Shown here one piece after another: positions 7,873 through 18,337 of a stretch of 36,476 nucleotides of DNA (the first letter of the stretch is position 1; each line of letters opens with the position of its first letter). This stretch comes from Flavobacterium xanthum. GTDB taxonomy: Bacteria > Bacteroidota > Bacteroidia > Flavobacteriales > Flavobacteriaceae. The translations under genes were made by a program, and so were the position numbers. The DNA is taken from the NCBI RefSeq assembly GCF_900142695.1, contig NZ_FRBU01000031.1, positions 1 through 36,476 on the forward strand, read 5' to 3'. The notes under the pieces are model-generated. The model saw only the letters and a program-made list of their open reading frames with translations, made no database searches and was not told the origin of the DNA.

Positions 7873-8589
7873 TTAATTGTTTTTGTCTTTTACTGCCTGT
7901 TCTTGAAAATTCATATTCGTTTCTTTGATCAATTTTCCTTTTTCAAAAAACTGCCATATTCCAGCTTTTTTTCCATTTAAAAACTGCCCTTTGGAAGCCA
8001 CATTTCCATTAGATTCTTTGAAAATGGCTGCACCGTTATACACGTCATTCTTGAAATTAGATTCTTCCAGTAAGACTCCCTTCTCTGTGTATTTTTTATA
8101 AAAACCATTTTTCAAATTATTTTTATAATTAATCTCTTCTGCGACTTTACCACTAGGATAAAAAACGGTACGAAGCCCCTCTAGTTTTCCTTTACTATAA
8201 TTTTCAATAGTCATTATGTTTTTTGAGGCCAAATGATAATATTTCCATTGCCCTTCAAATACTTTATTTACCACTTTACCCTCACTAACTTTATTGCTTT
8301 TTTGATCATAAAAAATAGTGAATGCTGAATTATCAATTGGATTAAACTCTCGTGTAGCAATTACCGACTTAGCTTTGGTATCATCATAAAAATAAAAAAT
8401 ACCTATTTCTTTACCATGTTCAAAATTACCTTCGTAACGAGGTCTTCGGGAATCCTGATAAAACCCTTTCCAAACTCCCTGTTTTTTTCCTCTGTCATCT
8501 AATTTATTAAAATTGGACTGAGACATGCAATTTTGGCTCAAAAGCATAAGAACTAAAAGGGTAAAAAAACTAATTTGATATTTTTTCAT
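7873..8589 (-). CDS. exported MORN-repeat (YwqK-like) protein
   Basis: The ORF from the ATG at 8589 (a GTG one codon earlier also opens the frame) encodes about 238 residues. An N-terminal signal peptide runs to about residue 24 (VLMLLSQNCMSQ). The remainder consists of roughly six MORN-2-type repeats, recognisable as G-x2-x-G-x-[WFY]-x-x-[FY] units such as YEGNFEHGKEIGIFYFY, GKLEGLRTVFYPSGK, NNLKNGFYKKYTEKG and LNGKKAGIWQFFEKG. Such proteins are common exported proteins in Bacteroidota; some are named YwqK-like antitoxins by homology only. No toxin-like partner is next to it. It is separated from mnmA by 72 nt and has its own likely promoter. Confidence 0.8.
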   Translation of the reverse strand: MKKYQISFFTLLVLMLLSQNCMSQSNFNKLDDRGKKQGVWKGFYQDSRRPRYEGNFEHGKEIGIFYFYDDTKAKSVIATREFNPIDNSAFTIFYDQKSNKVSEGKVVNKVFEGQWKYYHLASKNIMTIENYSKGKLEGLRTVFYPSGKVAEEINYKNNLKNGFYKKYTEKGVLLEESNFKNDVYNGAAIFKESNGNVASKGQFLNGKKAGIWQFFEKGKLIKETNMNFQEQAVKDKNN

Positions 8590-8615
8590 CACTACATTAT
8601 ATTAAGTCAATAGTA

Positions 8616-8649
8616 CAAAACTACAATTGTACTCTTTTATTTTAAGCAA
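8616..8649 (-). promoter_or_regulatory. promoter of the MORN-repeat gene
   Basis: Minus-strand TTG (8647-8649), 23-nt spacer, TAGTTTTG (8616-8623), giving a leader of about 20 nt. The -7 box sits at an inverted pair AGTACAA (8613-8619) and TTGTACT (8627-8633), which could be an operator or chance. Confidence 0.5.
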
Positions 8650-9051
8650 ATTTACAAATTTATTATAGTTGTTCTCCCCTCCACTTAATTATGGATAAGA
8701 GAAACAGTTTAAACTTGTAAACTTTAAAGATAAAATATAAAATTCTAGATGGAATTACGGCGTTGAAAATTATCTACTAGTCGTTTTTAAAGTGGTGAGT
8801 AACCGTTAATTATAAAGTGTTTAATTAAACTAACAAGTATTTTTTAAAATAAATACTATAAAAAATACCCGATTCACCATATGTATCTTATTATCAATGC
8901 CTTATGATTAATTAAAATTATCTACCATTGAAGTTAAACAACTTTAAAAGAAACAATAAAGTTTCATGTTGTTTAGCAATTTATAATACTTATTAAACAA
9001 AATTCAAAAGCTATTTATTAATTTAGTGGAAACAAATAAACATTAAACACT
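8650..9051 (+). other. AT-rich upstream region of the fasciclin gene
   Basis: About 400 bp between divergent genes, with no ORF, tRNA or clear TAnnTTTG promoter on the plus strand. A short palindrome AGTTTAAACT lies near 8706-8717. The size and very low GC suggest regulatory DNA for the fasciclin gene, but I cannot identify a site. Confidence 0.4.
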
Positions 9052-10020
9052 ATGAAAAATGTAATTAAATTGAAAAATCTAATGCTAATTGCATTATTTA
9101 CCGCACTTTCCGTATCGTGCGACGATGACAATAATAACGACAATATGGTTGTGGACAACACCATTACAGGGAAAGCGGTAGCCAGTCCAAATTTAAGTAT
9201 TTTGGTTCAGGCACTTGTCAGAGCGGAATTAGCTACTACTTTGAAAGGAGCTGGTCCCTTTACCGTTTTTGCACCCACGAATGAAGCATTTACCGCTTTT
9301 CTTGCCACCACTCCTTATGCTACAATAAATGATGTTCCAAAAGAAGCTTTAACACAAATATTATTGAATCATGTTGTCACTGGTTCTGTAAAATCTACAG
9401 ATTTAACCACAGGATACATTAAAACTTTAGCCAAAGGTTCCGCATCAACTACTAATAATTTAAGCATGTATGTAAATATAACTGCTGGTGTGAAACTTAA
9501 TGGAGTTGCGACCGTTACTACTCCAGATATCATGGCTTCAAATGGAGTGATTCATATTGTAGACAAAGTCATTGACTTGCCAACTATTGTAACTCATGCT
9601 GCAGCAAATGCTAATTTTAGTACTTTGGTAAGTGTTTTAAATCGTTCTGGAGAACCTAATTTCATAACTGCCTTATCTGGAACTGGTCCGTTTACCGTTT
9701 TTGCTCCAACAAATACTGCTTTTACAGCCTTGAATACGGAATTAGCCCCTGACGGGATTGCAGGAGTTTCTGCAGCAAATTTGACAAAAGTTTTACAATA
9801 TCATGTGGTAAGTCCTGCTAATGTATTGGCAGCTAGCTTAACCGAAGGTCAAGTAGTTACTCCTATTCTAGTACCAGCTCAAACCTTTACAATACAATTA
9901 TCTGGAGGAGCCAAAATTAAAGATGCTAGAAACAGATTTTCAAATATCATCATTACTGATGTTCAGTGTTCAAACGGTGTTATTCACGCTGTGGACAAAG
10001 TGTTACTCCCTCTTCTGTAA
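9052..10020 (+). CDS. fasciclin (FAS1) repeat lipoprotein
   Basis: A 322-residue outer-surface candidate. The N terminus has a lipoprotein signal ending SVSC (Cys at about residue 23), followed by an Asp/Asn-rich linker (CDDDNNNDN). Two FAS1 domains follow, about residues 38-180 and 185-322. Each carries the two family blocks: GPFTVFAPTNEAF and NGVIHIVDKVI in the first, GPFTVFAPTNTAF and NGVIHAVDKVL in the second. FAS1 domains mediate adhesion to proteins or polysaccharides in many organisms. The charged residues after the lipid Cys may direct it to the cell surface in Bacteroidota, but this is inferred. It is a single-gene unit with a strong terminator immediately downstream. Confidence 0.92.
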   Translation: MKNVIKLKNLMLIALFTALSVSCDDDNNNDNMVVDNTITGKAVASPNLSILVQALVRAELATTLKGAGPFTVFAPTNEAFTAFLATTPYATINDVPKEALTQILLNHVVTGSVKSTDLTTGYIKTLAKGSASTTNNLSMYVNITAGVKLNGVATVTTPDIMASNGVIHIVDKVIDLPTIVTHAAANANFSTLVSVLNRSGEPNFITALSGTGPFTVFAPTNTAFTALNTELAPDGIAGVSAANLTKVLQYHVVSPANVLAASLTEGQVVTPILVPAQTFTIQLSGGAKIKDARNRFSNIIITDVQCSNGVIHAVDKVLLPLL

Positions 10021-10033
10021 TTATTTTTAAAGC

Positions 10034-10068
10034 AAAAAAAAGCTCTCAAAATTTTGAGAGCTTTTTTT
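10034..10068. terminator. bidirectional terminator between the fasciclin gene and yidC
   Basis: An essentially perfect palindrome with core AGCTCTCAAAA/TTTTGAGAGCT flanked by A and T tracts. It lies 14 nt after the fasciclin stop codon and just 6 nt beyond the yidC stop, so it can serve both convergent genes. Confidence 0.92.
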
Positions 10069-10073
10069 ATGAA

Positions 10074-11978
10074 TTATTTCTTCTTTTTGTCTAATGCTTT
10101 TTGAGCTTCAGCTTGTTCCATCACTTCTTGTAATTTTTTCTGGAATTTACCTTGTTTCTTCGGCTCTTTCAATTTGTTTTCTTGAATTTGAGTATGAATT
10201 TTATCACTGTCGATAAAGTATCTTTTGATGACAATCATAATTCCAATAGTAATTAGATTCGAAATAAAGTTATACAAACTCAGTCCTGCACCATAACTAT
10301 TGAAGAAAAACAACATCATGATTGGCGAAACATAGATCATGATTTTCATCATCTTAGCCATGTCTGGCATTCCCTCTTGTTGTGGAGCAGCCATTTGCTG
10401 GTCGCCAGATGTCATCTTCATGTAAAAGAAAATGGCTATCGAAGCCAATACTGGAAACAAACTGATGTGATTTCCATAAAAAGGAATATAAAAAGGCAAT
10501 CTAATTACCTCATCAAAAGACGATAGATCATCTGCCCAAAGGAAGCTTTTTTGTCTCAACTCAAAAGCCGATGGGAAAAACTGAAACGAAGCATACATAA
10601 ATGGAAGCTGTATCAATGCCGGAATACAACCCGCCATAGGATTTACTCCTGCTTTGTTGTATAACTTCATTGTTTCCTGTTGTTTCTTCATTGGGTCTTT
10701 TTTGAATTTTTCACCCAATTCTGTAATTTCAGGACGCAATACTTTCATCTTCGCTTGTGACAAGAACGATTTGAAAGTAATAGGCGACATCGCAATTTTA
10801 ATGATGATAGTAAACACGATAATTGCAATTCCGTAAGCAATGTAAGAACTTAAAAATCCAAATAATGGAATAAAAATAAATTTATTGATCCATCCAAAAA
10901 TCCCCCAACCTAACGAGATAATTTTTTCAAGGTTTTTATCATAATGCTTCAAGGTCTTATAATCAGTTGGACCAAAATACCAACTCATCTTATGATCCAA
11001 TTCTCCATTAGTAAAAGCTAGCGGAATATTTGCTTTGAACTGTTTTGTAAAAAGTGTATCTATTTTGTCATCATGAACTAAATTCTCTGATTTTAATTTA
11101 GCCGTTTCAAATGGCGTTTTTGTCAATAGAATTGTAGAGAAAAAATGTTGCTTGAATGCCACGAAAGTTCCCTTTTGCACGTCTGATTCTTCTGTTTGAC
11201 CTACACCTGAATAATCAATTTTACCGTCTTCATGCTCAAAATAAATTTCAGTGTAGCGATTTTCATAAGAAACACTTTTCTCATTTCTGTACGTTTTCAA
11301 ATTCCATTCTAAATCTAATGGTTTTGCCGTATTCAATACTTTATTCAAACCTTGGGAACGAATATCAAAACCAATCATATAATCGTTTGGTTTCAAAATG
11401 TATTTGTATTCTAAGAATTCGTTGGCTCCGGCTTTCAATTTCATTGATAAAACCTGATCCGTTCCTACTTTCGTTAAAGTCGGTTCAAAATACAAGTCTT
11501 TTGAGTTTAATGTACGGTTATCACTAGTTAGTAATTGTACGTTTAAATTAGCATTATTGTCTTTAATTAATTGGACTAACTGCCCTGAACCTTTCTTAAA
11601 TTTTTCATATTGTTTCAAAGTAGCTTCAACAATATACCCCCCTTTATTAGCAATGGTCAACTTTACCAATTCGTTTTCGATAGTTGTAAGACCTGCTTTA
11701 GCAGAAGGAAGAGTTGCAGAATAAGCAAAATTTCCTAAGTTTTTTTGTAATTGGGCAATTTGTGTAGAATCTCCCGTTGCTACTGCAACAGTTGCTTTGG
11801 CTACCGTTTTAGCTTCTAACTCTTTCGCTTTCGCTTCTTTAATTACCAACTCTTTTTGAGCTTTTTCAGCTGCAACCACTTTCGGGTCTGGTTGATTTTG
11901 ATACATGATAAAAACCAAAATACCAAAAATTAATGCAAAACCTATAATCGAATTGAGGTCAAATTTTTTTTGTTCCAT
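10074..11978 (-). CDS. yidC: membrane protein insertase YidC
   Basis: A 634-residue Oxa1/YidC-family insertase that places membrane proteins into the inner membrane, alone or with SecYEG. There is an N-terminal membrane anchor (about residues 12-27, GFALIFGILVFIMYQ) and a large periplasmic beta domain (about 60-350). The conserved insertase core follows (WINKFIFIPLFGFLSSYI; IIIKIAMSPITFKSFLSQAKMK; MAGCIPALIQLPFMYASF; and two later membrane segments). The cytoplasmic tail is Lys-rich (ending ALDKKKK), as expected for ribosome contact. Length matches the long Bacteroidota form. It lies 66 nt downstream of pyrG on the same strand, a pairing common in this group as I recall, and co-transcription is likely. 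Confidence 0.97.
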   Translation of the reverse strand: MEQKKFDLNSIIGFALIFGILVFIMYQNQPDPKVVAAEKAQKELVIKEAKAKELEAKTVAKATVAVATGDSTQIAQLQKNLGNFAYSATLPSAKAGLTTIENELVKLTIANKGGYIVEATLKQYEKFKKGSGQLVQLIKDNNANLNVQLLTSDNRTLNSKDLYFEPTLTKVGTDQVLSMKLKAGANEFLEYKYILKPNDYMIGFDIRSQGLNKVLNTAKPLDLEWNLKTYRNEKSVSYENRYTEIYFEHEDGKIDYSGVGQTEESDVQKGTFVAFKQHFFSTILLTKTPFETAKLKSENLVHDDKIDTLFTKQFKANIPLAFTNGELDHKMSWYFGPTDYKTLKHYDKNLEKIISLGWGIFGWINKFIFIPLFGFLSSYIAYGIAIIVFTIIIKIAMSPITFKSFLSQAKMKVLRPEITELGEKFKKDPMKKQQETMKLYNKAGVNPMAGCIPALIQLPFMYASFQFFPSAFELRQKSFLWADDLSSFDEVIRLPFYIPFYGNHISLFPVLASIAIFFYMKMTSGDQQMAAPQQEGMPDMAKMMKIMIYVSPIMMLFFFNSYGAGLSLYNFISNLITIGIMIVIKRYFIDSDKIHTQIQENKLKEPKKQGKFQKKLQEVMEQAEAQKALDKKKK

Positions 11979-12044
11979 TATAATATTTAAAAAAGTTTAA
12001 TCTAATTAGTATACCGTTTGATGAATTGTTTCAAAAAACTAAAA

Positions 12045-13709
<1,665 letters not shown>

Positions 13710-13731
13710 TTATAAATTGTCAAATTGAAAA

Positions 13732-13965
13732 TTAAATCGGTTTTGGGTACCGTTTTTTTATATTTCGAATTAACTCTTCTAGACCATTGAGTTTTAATTC
13801 ATAAATTAATTTCAATTGTTCTCCCAATTCTCCTTTTGGAAACCCTTTATTACTGTACCACACAATATAATATTCCGGAATATCAATAAGAAACCACCCT
13901 TCATATTTACCAAAAGGCATTTTAGTGTGAGCGAGTTTGATGAGTTGTTTTTGGTTTTGATCCAT
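13732..13965 (-). CDS. DUF3820 family protein
   Basis: This 77-residue soluble protein shows the DUF3820 pattern: M-P-F-G-K-Y-x-G near residue 16, then L-I-D-I-P-E-Y-Y-I-V-W-Y, and K-G-F-P-K-G-E-L-G. Related small proteins and domains occur widely in bacteria, but no biochemical role is established to my knowledge. There is no signal peptide or membrane segment. It lies between the osmC-like gene, from which a terminator separates it, and pyrG, whose promoter falls just past its stop codon. It is therefore probably transcribed separately or from weak read-through. Confidence 0.8.
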   Translation of the reverse strand: MDQNQKQLIKLAHTKMPFGKYEGWFLIDIPEYYIVWYSNKGFPKGELGEQLKLIYELKLNGLEELIRNIKKRYPKPI

Positions 13966-13971
13966 TTTTTA

Positions 13972-14037
13972 TAAAAAAAGGAACAAGAGATAAGAAACTA
14001 GAACCATTAATGCTTCCTGTATCGTATCTCTTGCTCC
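13972..14037 (-). terminator. terminator after the OsmC-family gene
   Basis: On the minus strand GGAGCAAGAGATA (14037-14025) pairs over 13 positions, one of them G-U, with TATCTCTTGTTCC (13992-13980), followed by CTTTTTTTAT. The loop is about 32 nt. The position, 11 nt after the OsmC-family stop codon, fits an intrinsic terminator. Confidence 0.75.
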
Positions 14038-14047
14038 TAAAATCTCT

Positions 14048-14449
14048 TTATTTCCAGTTAAAAATTATTCGTTTCTCGATTTCAGGATGCAAGCTTAAGA
14101 AAACTGGACAAGTCATCGCCACTCTTTCCAGTATGATTCTGTTTTTTTCCTCAATCGTTCCGTACATCTCAAAAGCAATTTCTATCGCACCAATACGTCT
14201 CGGTTCAGCATTCATAATTTTAATTACTTCGGCGGTGGAACCTGTCAAATCAACTTCCATTTCTCGTGCCTTTATTCCCATTATCGTTATCATACACGTT
14301 GCCAAAGCATTAGCAACTGTATCTGTTGGAGAAAAAGCCTCCCCTTTCCCATTGTTATCTACTGGTGCATCTGAAAGAATTTCCGTCCCTGACTGCAAAT
14401 GAATCGAAGATGTTCTCAAATCGCCCAAATAAGTTACTATTGATGTCAT
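14048..14449 (-). CDS. OsmC family protein
   Basis: A 133-residue OsmC/Ohr-fold protein. The two redox cysteines of the family are visible: one in NALATCMITIMG (about residue 52) and one in AMTCPVFLSLHPEIEKR (about residue 113). The N-terminal FSPTDTVANALA segment is the usual helix start. Family members reduce organic hydroperoxides or act in general stress protection as cytoplasmic dimers, and this subtype is usually annotated simply as OsmC family. It lies 95 nt downstream of the LysM-fusion gene. The next gene is behind a clear terminator, so it is the end of the guaA-LysM-osmC run if these are co-transcribed. Confidence 0.88.
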   Translation of the reverse strand: MTSIVTYLGDLRTSSIHLQSGTEILSDAPVDNNGKGEAFSPTDTVANALATCMITIMGIKAREMEVDLTGSTAEVIKIMNAEPRRIGAIEIAFEMYGTIEEKNRIILERVAMTCPVFLSLHPEIEKRIIFNWK

Positions 14450-14544
14450 GTTTGCTATTATTTATTTTTATTCGTCCCAACACTGCAAGGAGGGCGTTGC
14501 ATTAAAGTTTCATTAAGCTGCTTACATTTCCGGCAGGCGTACTT

Positions 14545-16488
14545 TTAGTTGGCTTCTTTTATGGTCAAATCTGTGTCGTAGTATAAAATATAGATTCCTT
14601 TATTGATATAACCTCCATCTCCTTTTTTATAAAATTCAAATTTATTGTCGATTTGTTCCGTTGCGGTACTATCAATTGTTTCTTGATATTTTACATCTTG
14701 TGACAAGCGCAGCATAGTATCAAAAGTAACATCAAATCCTCTCGTAGCAAAGTCACTAGGATCAATCTTGTTTTTCTCTCTAAACTCTTTTTGAAAAATC
14801 AAAGCCTCGGGAGATTCGTTTTCTCGAGTAACTGAAGGATACATTAATTTCAGTTTAGTCAGATTTACATAACTAATTTCATCGGTATCTAATGTTTCAT
14901 TTGGCTCCAGAATAACAAGTTGTACTTTGTATGATGCCATAGCACCTAACATAGTGGCTATTGTTGATTTTATCATTCCCGTATTTGCGGTTTCCATCAC
15001 TACATAATTCATTTTATCTTTCACAAACAAGCTTTTCAGATTTTCAGGCGATACTCCTCCGTTTGCGTTAAGTGCTGCAAAACGCACGTCTTTGTGATTT
15101 TCTTTAATAAATTGAATAACGGATCCTTTCTTTCTATCAACTACTGCCACTATATTACCGCCTTTTGAACGCATATAATCGAACATGGCGTTTTTGACTG
15201 CGTCTGGATCTGGGATTGATTGAAAAATATTAGCATAGGATACGCCCAAGTCTTTTGACAATGGCGATATAACAGGCACTTGATTTGGCAATAAAATTTC
15301 GGCAGTTTTTTCGACATTACTTTGATAGAAAGGACCAATAATAGCGTCTGCAACTTCTAAATTATTTTTTTGAATCAGCGAAGCAACAGCAGAACTATTT
15401 TTCGTTTCCTCTGAATCCAATATATTTATTTCAAAGTTAAGTCCTAATGTTTTGGCGGAATCAATAGCCATCAAAGCACCTGCATAAAAATCCAATGTCA
15501 TATTTAGAAATTTATCTTTTTTCAAACGTGTAACCATCGAATTAACGGTATCGCCTTCAATTTTTGAAACATTAAAAGGCAAGAGCAGCGTTAATTTCTT
15601 TCTGTTATTGTTTGAACTACTTTTTGACAATTCCGCATACTCCTTTTTACTTTCTGGAGTAAGCACTAATGTTGCAGGAATTCTCAAAACCATACCTTCA
15701 ATTACACCTTGTGCTAATTCTGGATTAATTGCTATCAATTCCTCTTGAGTTACACCCGTCATCTTTGACAAGCTGTACAGCGTCTCTTTCGGTTTTACGA
15801 CATAATTCAGGTAATTGGTTGCAGGTATAGTTTTTACAGGATTTGTGACAACAGCCTCTTTTTTAGGCTCTATGGCTGTAGGGATTTTTTCTGCTTTAGG
15901 CGCTTTTCCTTTAATTAATAATTTGAATCCTTCTGGCAAATTAGATACCACTTCAGGATTCTTGCGCTCTAACTCTTCAATAGTAATGCCGTATTGCTTT
16001 GCAATTGAATACTTTGTTTCTTTTGGAAGTACGTAGTGAAACACTACTTTTTCTGAGATTGCGGCTGTACTCTTTTGGATTTTATTAGAAGGAATAATAA
16101 GTGATTGCCCTATTTGAAGTCCTTCTTTTTCCAGAAATGGATTGGCTTGTTTTAAGGCTTCGTCAGAAACTCCATATTTCTTTTCAATACCATATAGCGT
16201 TTCTTTAGGCAGAACCTCGTGCGTTACAGCCACATTCCCTTTTTTAGTTGGAAGAATGGCTAGTTGTTTGCCAGAACTTTTAGGAATTAGTAAAACACTA
16301 TTTGGTTTTAGTCCAGTTTGTGCATCCGGATTCAATTGATAAATATCATACGGAGTTACATTATATTTTTGAGCAATCTGACTGATTGTTTCCCCTTTTT
16401 CGACCTTGTGTGTAGTTGTTTTACTTTGTGCAAAAACACTAAAATTAAAACACAAAGCTGTCATACAAATCGCAAAAAAATATTTCAT
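14545..16488 (-). CDS. LysM-repeat protein fused to a periplasmic-binding-type domain
   Basis: A 647-residue exported protein with a signal peptide (to about residue 21, FNFSVFAQ). Four LysM domains follow, at about 25-69, 87-133, 151-190 and 226-271, each with the V-x-K/P-x-E-T-x-x-x-I-A/S start and a closing L-x-I-P. After a Ser/Asn/Lys linker, residues from about 300 to the end show a type I periplasmic-binding fold of the amino-acid/leucine-binding kind (LTLLLPFNVSK; DFYAGALMAIDSA; DAIIGPFYQSN; VPVISPLSKDL). LysM domains bind peptidoglycan, so the protein is likely wall-tethered in the periplasm. The ligand is unknown. It lies 119 nt downstream of guaA, with a stable hairpin between them. 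Confidence 0.88.
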   Translation of the reverse strand: MKYFFAICMTALCFNFSVFAQSKTTTHKVEKGETISQIAQKYNVTPYDIYQLNPDAQTGLKPNSVLLIPKSSGKQLAILPTKKGNVAVTHEVLPKETLYGIEKKYGVSDEALKQANPFLEKEGLQIGQSLIIPSNKIQKSTAAISEKVVFHYVLPKETKYSIAKQYGITIEELERKNPEVVSNLPEGFKLLIKGKAPKAEKIPTAIEPKKEAVVTNPVKTIPATNYLNYVVKPKETLYSLSKMTGVTQEELIAINPELAQGVIEGMVLRIPATLVLTPESKKEYAELSKSSSNNNRKKLTLLLPFNVSKIEGDTVNSMVTRLKKDKFLNMTLDFYAGALMAIDSAKTLGLNFEINILDSEETKNSSAVASLIQKNNLEVADAIIGPFYQSNVEKTAEILLPNQVPVISPLSKDLGVSYANIFQSIPDPDAVKNAMFDYMRSKGGNIVAVVDRKKGSVIQFIKENHKDVRFAALNANGGVSPENLKSLFVKDKMNYVVMETANTGMIKSTIATMLGAMASYKVQLVILEPNETLDTDEISYVNLTKLKLMYPSVTRENESPEALIFQKEFREKNKIDPSDFATRGFDVTFDTMLRLSQDVKYQETIDSTATEQIDNKFEFYKKGDGGYINKGIYILYYDTDLTIKEAN

Positions 16489-16518
16489 CGCTTTTATTTA
16501 TAAATTATTTAATAAAGT

Positions 16519-16556
16519 AACGGTACCAAATTTTATTCCAAAAATCTGATACCGTT
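16519..16556 (-). other. intercistronic RNA hairpin between guaA and the LysM gene
   Basis: In the minus-strand transcript, AACGGTATCAGATTTT (16556-16541) pairs over all 16 positions, two of them G-U, with AAAATTTGGTACCGTT (16534-16519) around a 6-nt loop. No long U-run follows immediately, so it is a poor terminator. Because the wobble pairs exist only in the minus-strand RNA, the fold favours that orientation. It may stabilise mRNA ends or attenuate read-through. Confidence 0.6.
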
Positions 16557-16607
16557 TTATAATGAACATTCGAACTAGCTATTCTAGGGATATAAAAAAC
16601 TAAATTA

Positions 16608-18137
16608 TTATTCCCATTCAATAGTTGCCGGTGGTTTTGAACTGATATCGTATACTACTCTATTAACACCTCTTACTTTATTGATAATGTCATTTGACAC
16701 TTTCATCAAGAAATCATACGGTAAATGCACCCAGTCCGCTGTCATCCCGTCTGTAGATTCTACTGCGCGAAGTGCCACCACTTTTTCATACGTTCGCTCA
16801 TCACCCATAACTCCTACACTGTTTACGGGAAGCAAGATTGCTCCTGCCTGCCATACTTTATCGTACAAGCCCCAAGATTTTAATCCATCAATAAACACGG
16901 CATCAACATCTTGTAAAATTTGAACTTTCTCTGGGGTAATATCTCCTAAAATTCTAATGGATAATCCTGGTCCAGGAAAAGGATGTCTTCCTAATAATTC
17001 TGGATCTATCCCTAATGAAGCTCCTACTCTACGCACTTCATCTTTAAAAAGCATGCGAAGTGGCTCCACGATTTTCAGTTTCATGTAATCTGGTAAACCA
17101 CCTACATTATGGTGCGATTTTATAGTAGCTGATGGTCCTTTTACAGAGACCGATTCAATAACATCAGGATATATTGTTCCTTGCGCCAACCATTTAACAT
17201 CTTCGATAAGGTGTGACTCATCATCAAAAACTTCGATGAATACCCGTCCTATTATTTTACGTTTTGTCTCAGGATCACTCACTCCAGCTAATTCGCTTAA
17301 AAAACGATCGCCTGAATCTACTCCTTTTACGTTTAAACCCATTCCTTTGTATTGGTCTAACACATTTTGGAATTCGTTCTTACGAAGCAAACCATTATTA
17401 ACAAAAATACAATATAGATTTTTGCCAATTGCTTGATGCAAGAGAACTGCTGCTACAGTGGAATCTACTCCTCCTGAAAGTCCAAGAACTACTTTATCAT
17501 CTTGCAATTTCTCTTTCAATTCTGCTACCATTTCGCTAACAAAAGCTTTTGGTGTAAAATTTTGAGGCACTTCTGCTATTTTAACTAAAAAGTTTTCTAA
17601 CATTTTTGATCCATCCGTAGAGTGAAAAACTTCTGGATGGTACTGAATAGCATAAGTTGTCTCCCCTTCTATTCGATACGCTGCAAATTCCACATCATGT
17701 GTACTTGCCAGTTTTACTCCATTTGAAGGTAGTACTTTTACACTATCGCTGTGACTCATCCAGACTTGACTATTCTCTGAAACTCCTTCAAAGAAAACTT
17801 CATCCTCTTTTATGTAAGATAAATTCGCTCTACCATATTCTCTTGTATTTGAAGCGGCTACTTCACCACCACTAAAATGAGCTAAGTATTGTGCTCCGTA
17901 ACATACGGCAAGCATTGGTAATTTACCTCTAATTTGAGATAAATCAGGATGTGGCGCATCTTCTGCTCGTACAGAAAAAGGGCTACCTCCAAGAATTACT
18001 GCTTTATAAGAAGACAAATCACTCGGAAAATGATTGTATGGGAAAATTTCGCAGAATATATTTAATTCGCGAACTCTACGCGCAATAAGTTGTGTGTATT
18101 GCGATCCGAAATCTAAAATAAGGACGTTGTGTTGCAT
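16608..18137 (-). CDS. guaA: GMP synthase (glutamine-hydrolysing)
   Basis: The 509-residue enzyme begins at the ATG at 18137; an in-frame TTG two codons earlier is unlikely because it lies inside the promoter box. It converts XMP to GMP with glutamine and ATP. The class I amidotransferase half has the catalytic Cys in LAVCYGAQY and His/Glu in [10 protein letters not shown]. The ATP pyrophosphatase half has [11 protein letters not shown]. The C-terminal dimerisation part ends [15 protein letters not shown], as in most GuaA proteins. Length is typical for Bacteroidota. A TATTTTTG box overlaps the start region. No purine riboswitch is visible upstream. Confidence 0.98.
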   Translation of the reverse strand: MQHNVLILDFGSQYTQLIARRVRELNIFCEIFPYNHFPSDLSSYKAVILGGSPFSVRAEDAPHPDLSQIRGKLPMLAVCYGAQYLAHFSGGEVAASNTREYGRANLSYIKEDEVFFEGVSENSQVWMSHSDSVKVLPSNGVKLASTHDVEFAAYRIEGETTYAIQYHPEVFHSTDGSKMLENFLVKIAEVPQNFTPKAFVSEMVAELKEKLQDDKVVLGLSGGVDSTVAAVLLHQAIGKNLYCIFVNNGLLRKNEFQNVLDQYKGMGLNVKGVDSGDRFLSELAGVSDPETKRKIIGRVFIEVFDDESHLIEDVKWLAQGTIYPDVIESVSVKGPSATIKSHHNVGGLPDYMKLKIVEPLRMLFKDEVRRVGASLGIDPELLGRHPFPGPGLSIRILGDITPEKVQILQDVDAVFIDGLKSWGLYDKVWQAGAILLPVNSVGVMGDERTYEKVVALRAVESTDGMTADWVHLPYDFLMKVSNDIINKVRGVNRVVYDISSKPPATIEWE

Positions 18138-18140
18138 GCG

Positions 18141-18148
18141 CAAAAATA
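18141..18148 (-). promoter_or_regulatory. -7 element directly before guaA
   Basis: Minus-strand TATTTTTG followed by C ends 3 nt before the guaA ATG. A start site 5-7 nt downstream would fall at or next to the start codon, giving a leaderless or nearly leaderless mRNA. No good TTG is found at -33, so this is tentative. Confidence 0.45.
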
Positions 18149-18300
18149 CTTTTTATATTTTGAATTGAAAAATTGAATTTTGAAAAATATTTATTTTATT
18201 TTTAATGCTGTTATAATCTCCTGCCTCTCGTAAAAACCGAAGCGCCAGCATCCTTCAAAAGTTACTTCCATACAAGGTAGGCTTTAAAGCTACAATGATT

Positions 18301-18308
18301 TATATTTG
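18301..18308 (+). promoter_or_regulatory. -7 element upstream of the small lipoprotein gene
   Basis: TATATTTG followed by C, 29 nt upstream of the ATG at 18338. The -33 region has TTTA and no TTG, so support comes from the -7 box and its position. Confidence 0.5.
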
Positions 18309-18337
18309 CGGCCTTTACCTATAATAAAGATAAAAAA

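Noticed and set aside
7873..8589. Toxin-antitoxin role for the YwqK-like protein
   Set aside because: It has a signal peptide and no adjacent toxin-like gene; the name is by homology only.
18186..18265. Sequence similar to the structured element arms (GAAGCGCCAGCATCC, and a CTCCTGCCTCTCG segment)
   Set aside because: The arms are in an inverted order relative to each other and only short matches remain, so I could not call it a third copy.
18138..18337. Purine riboswitch upstream of guaA
   Set aside because: None of the conserved loop sequences of that class is visible.
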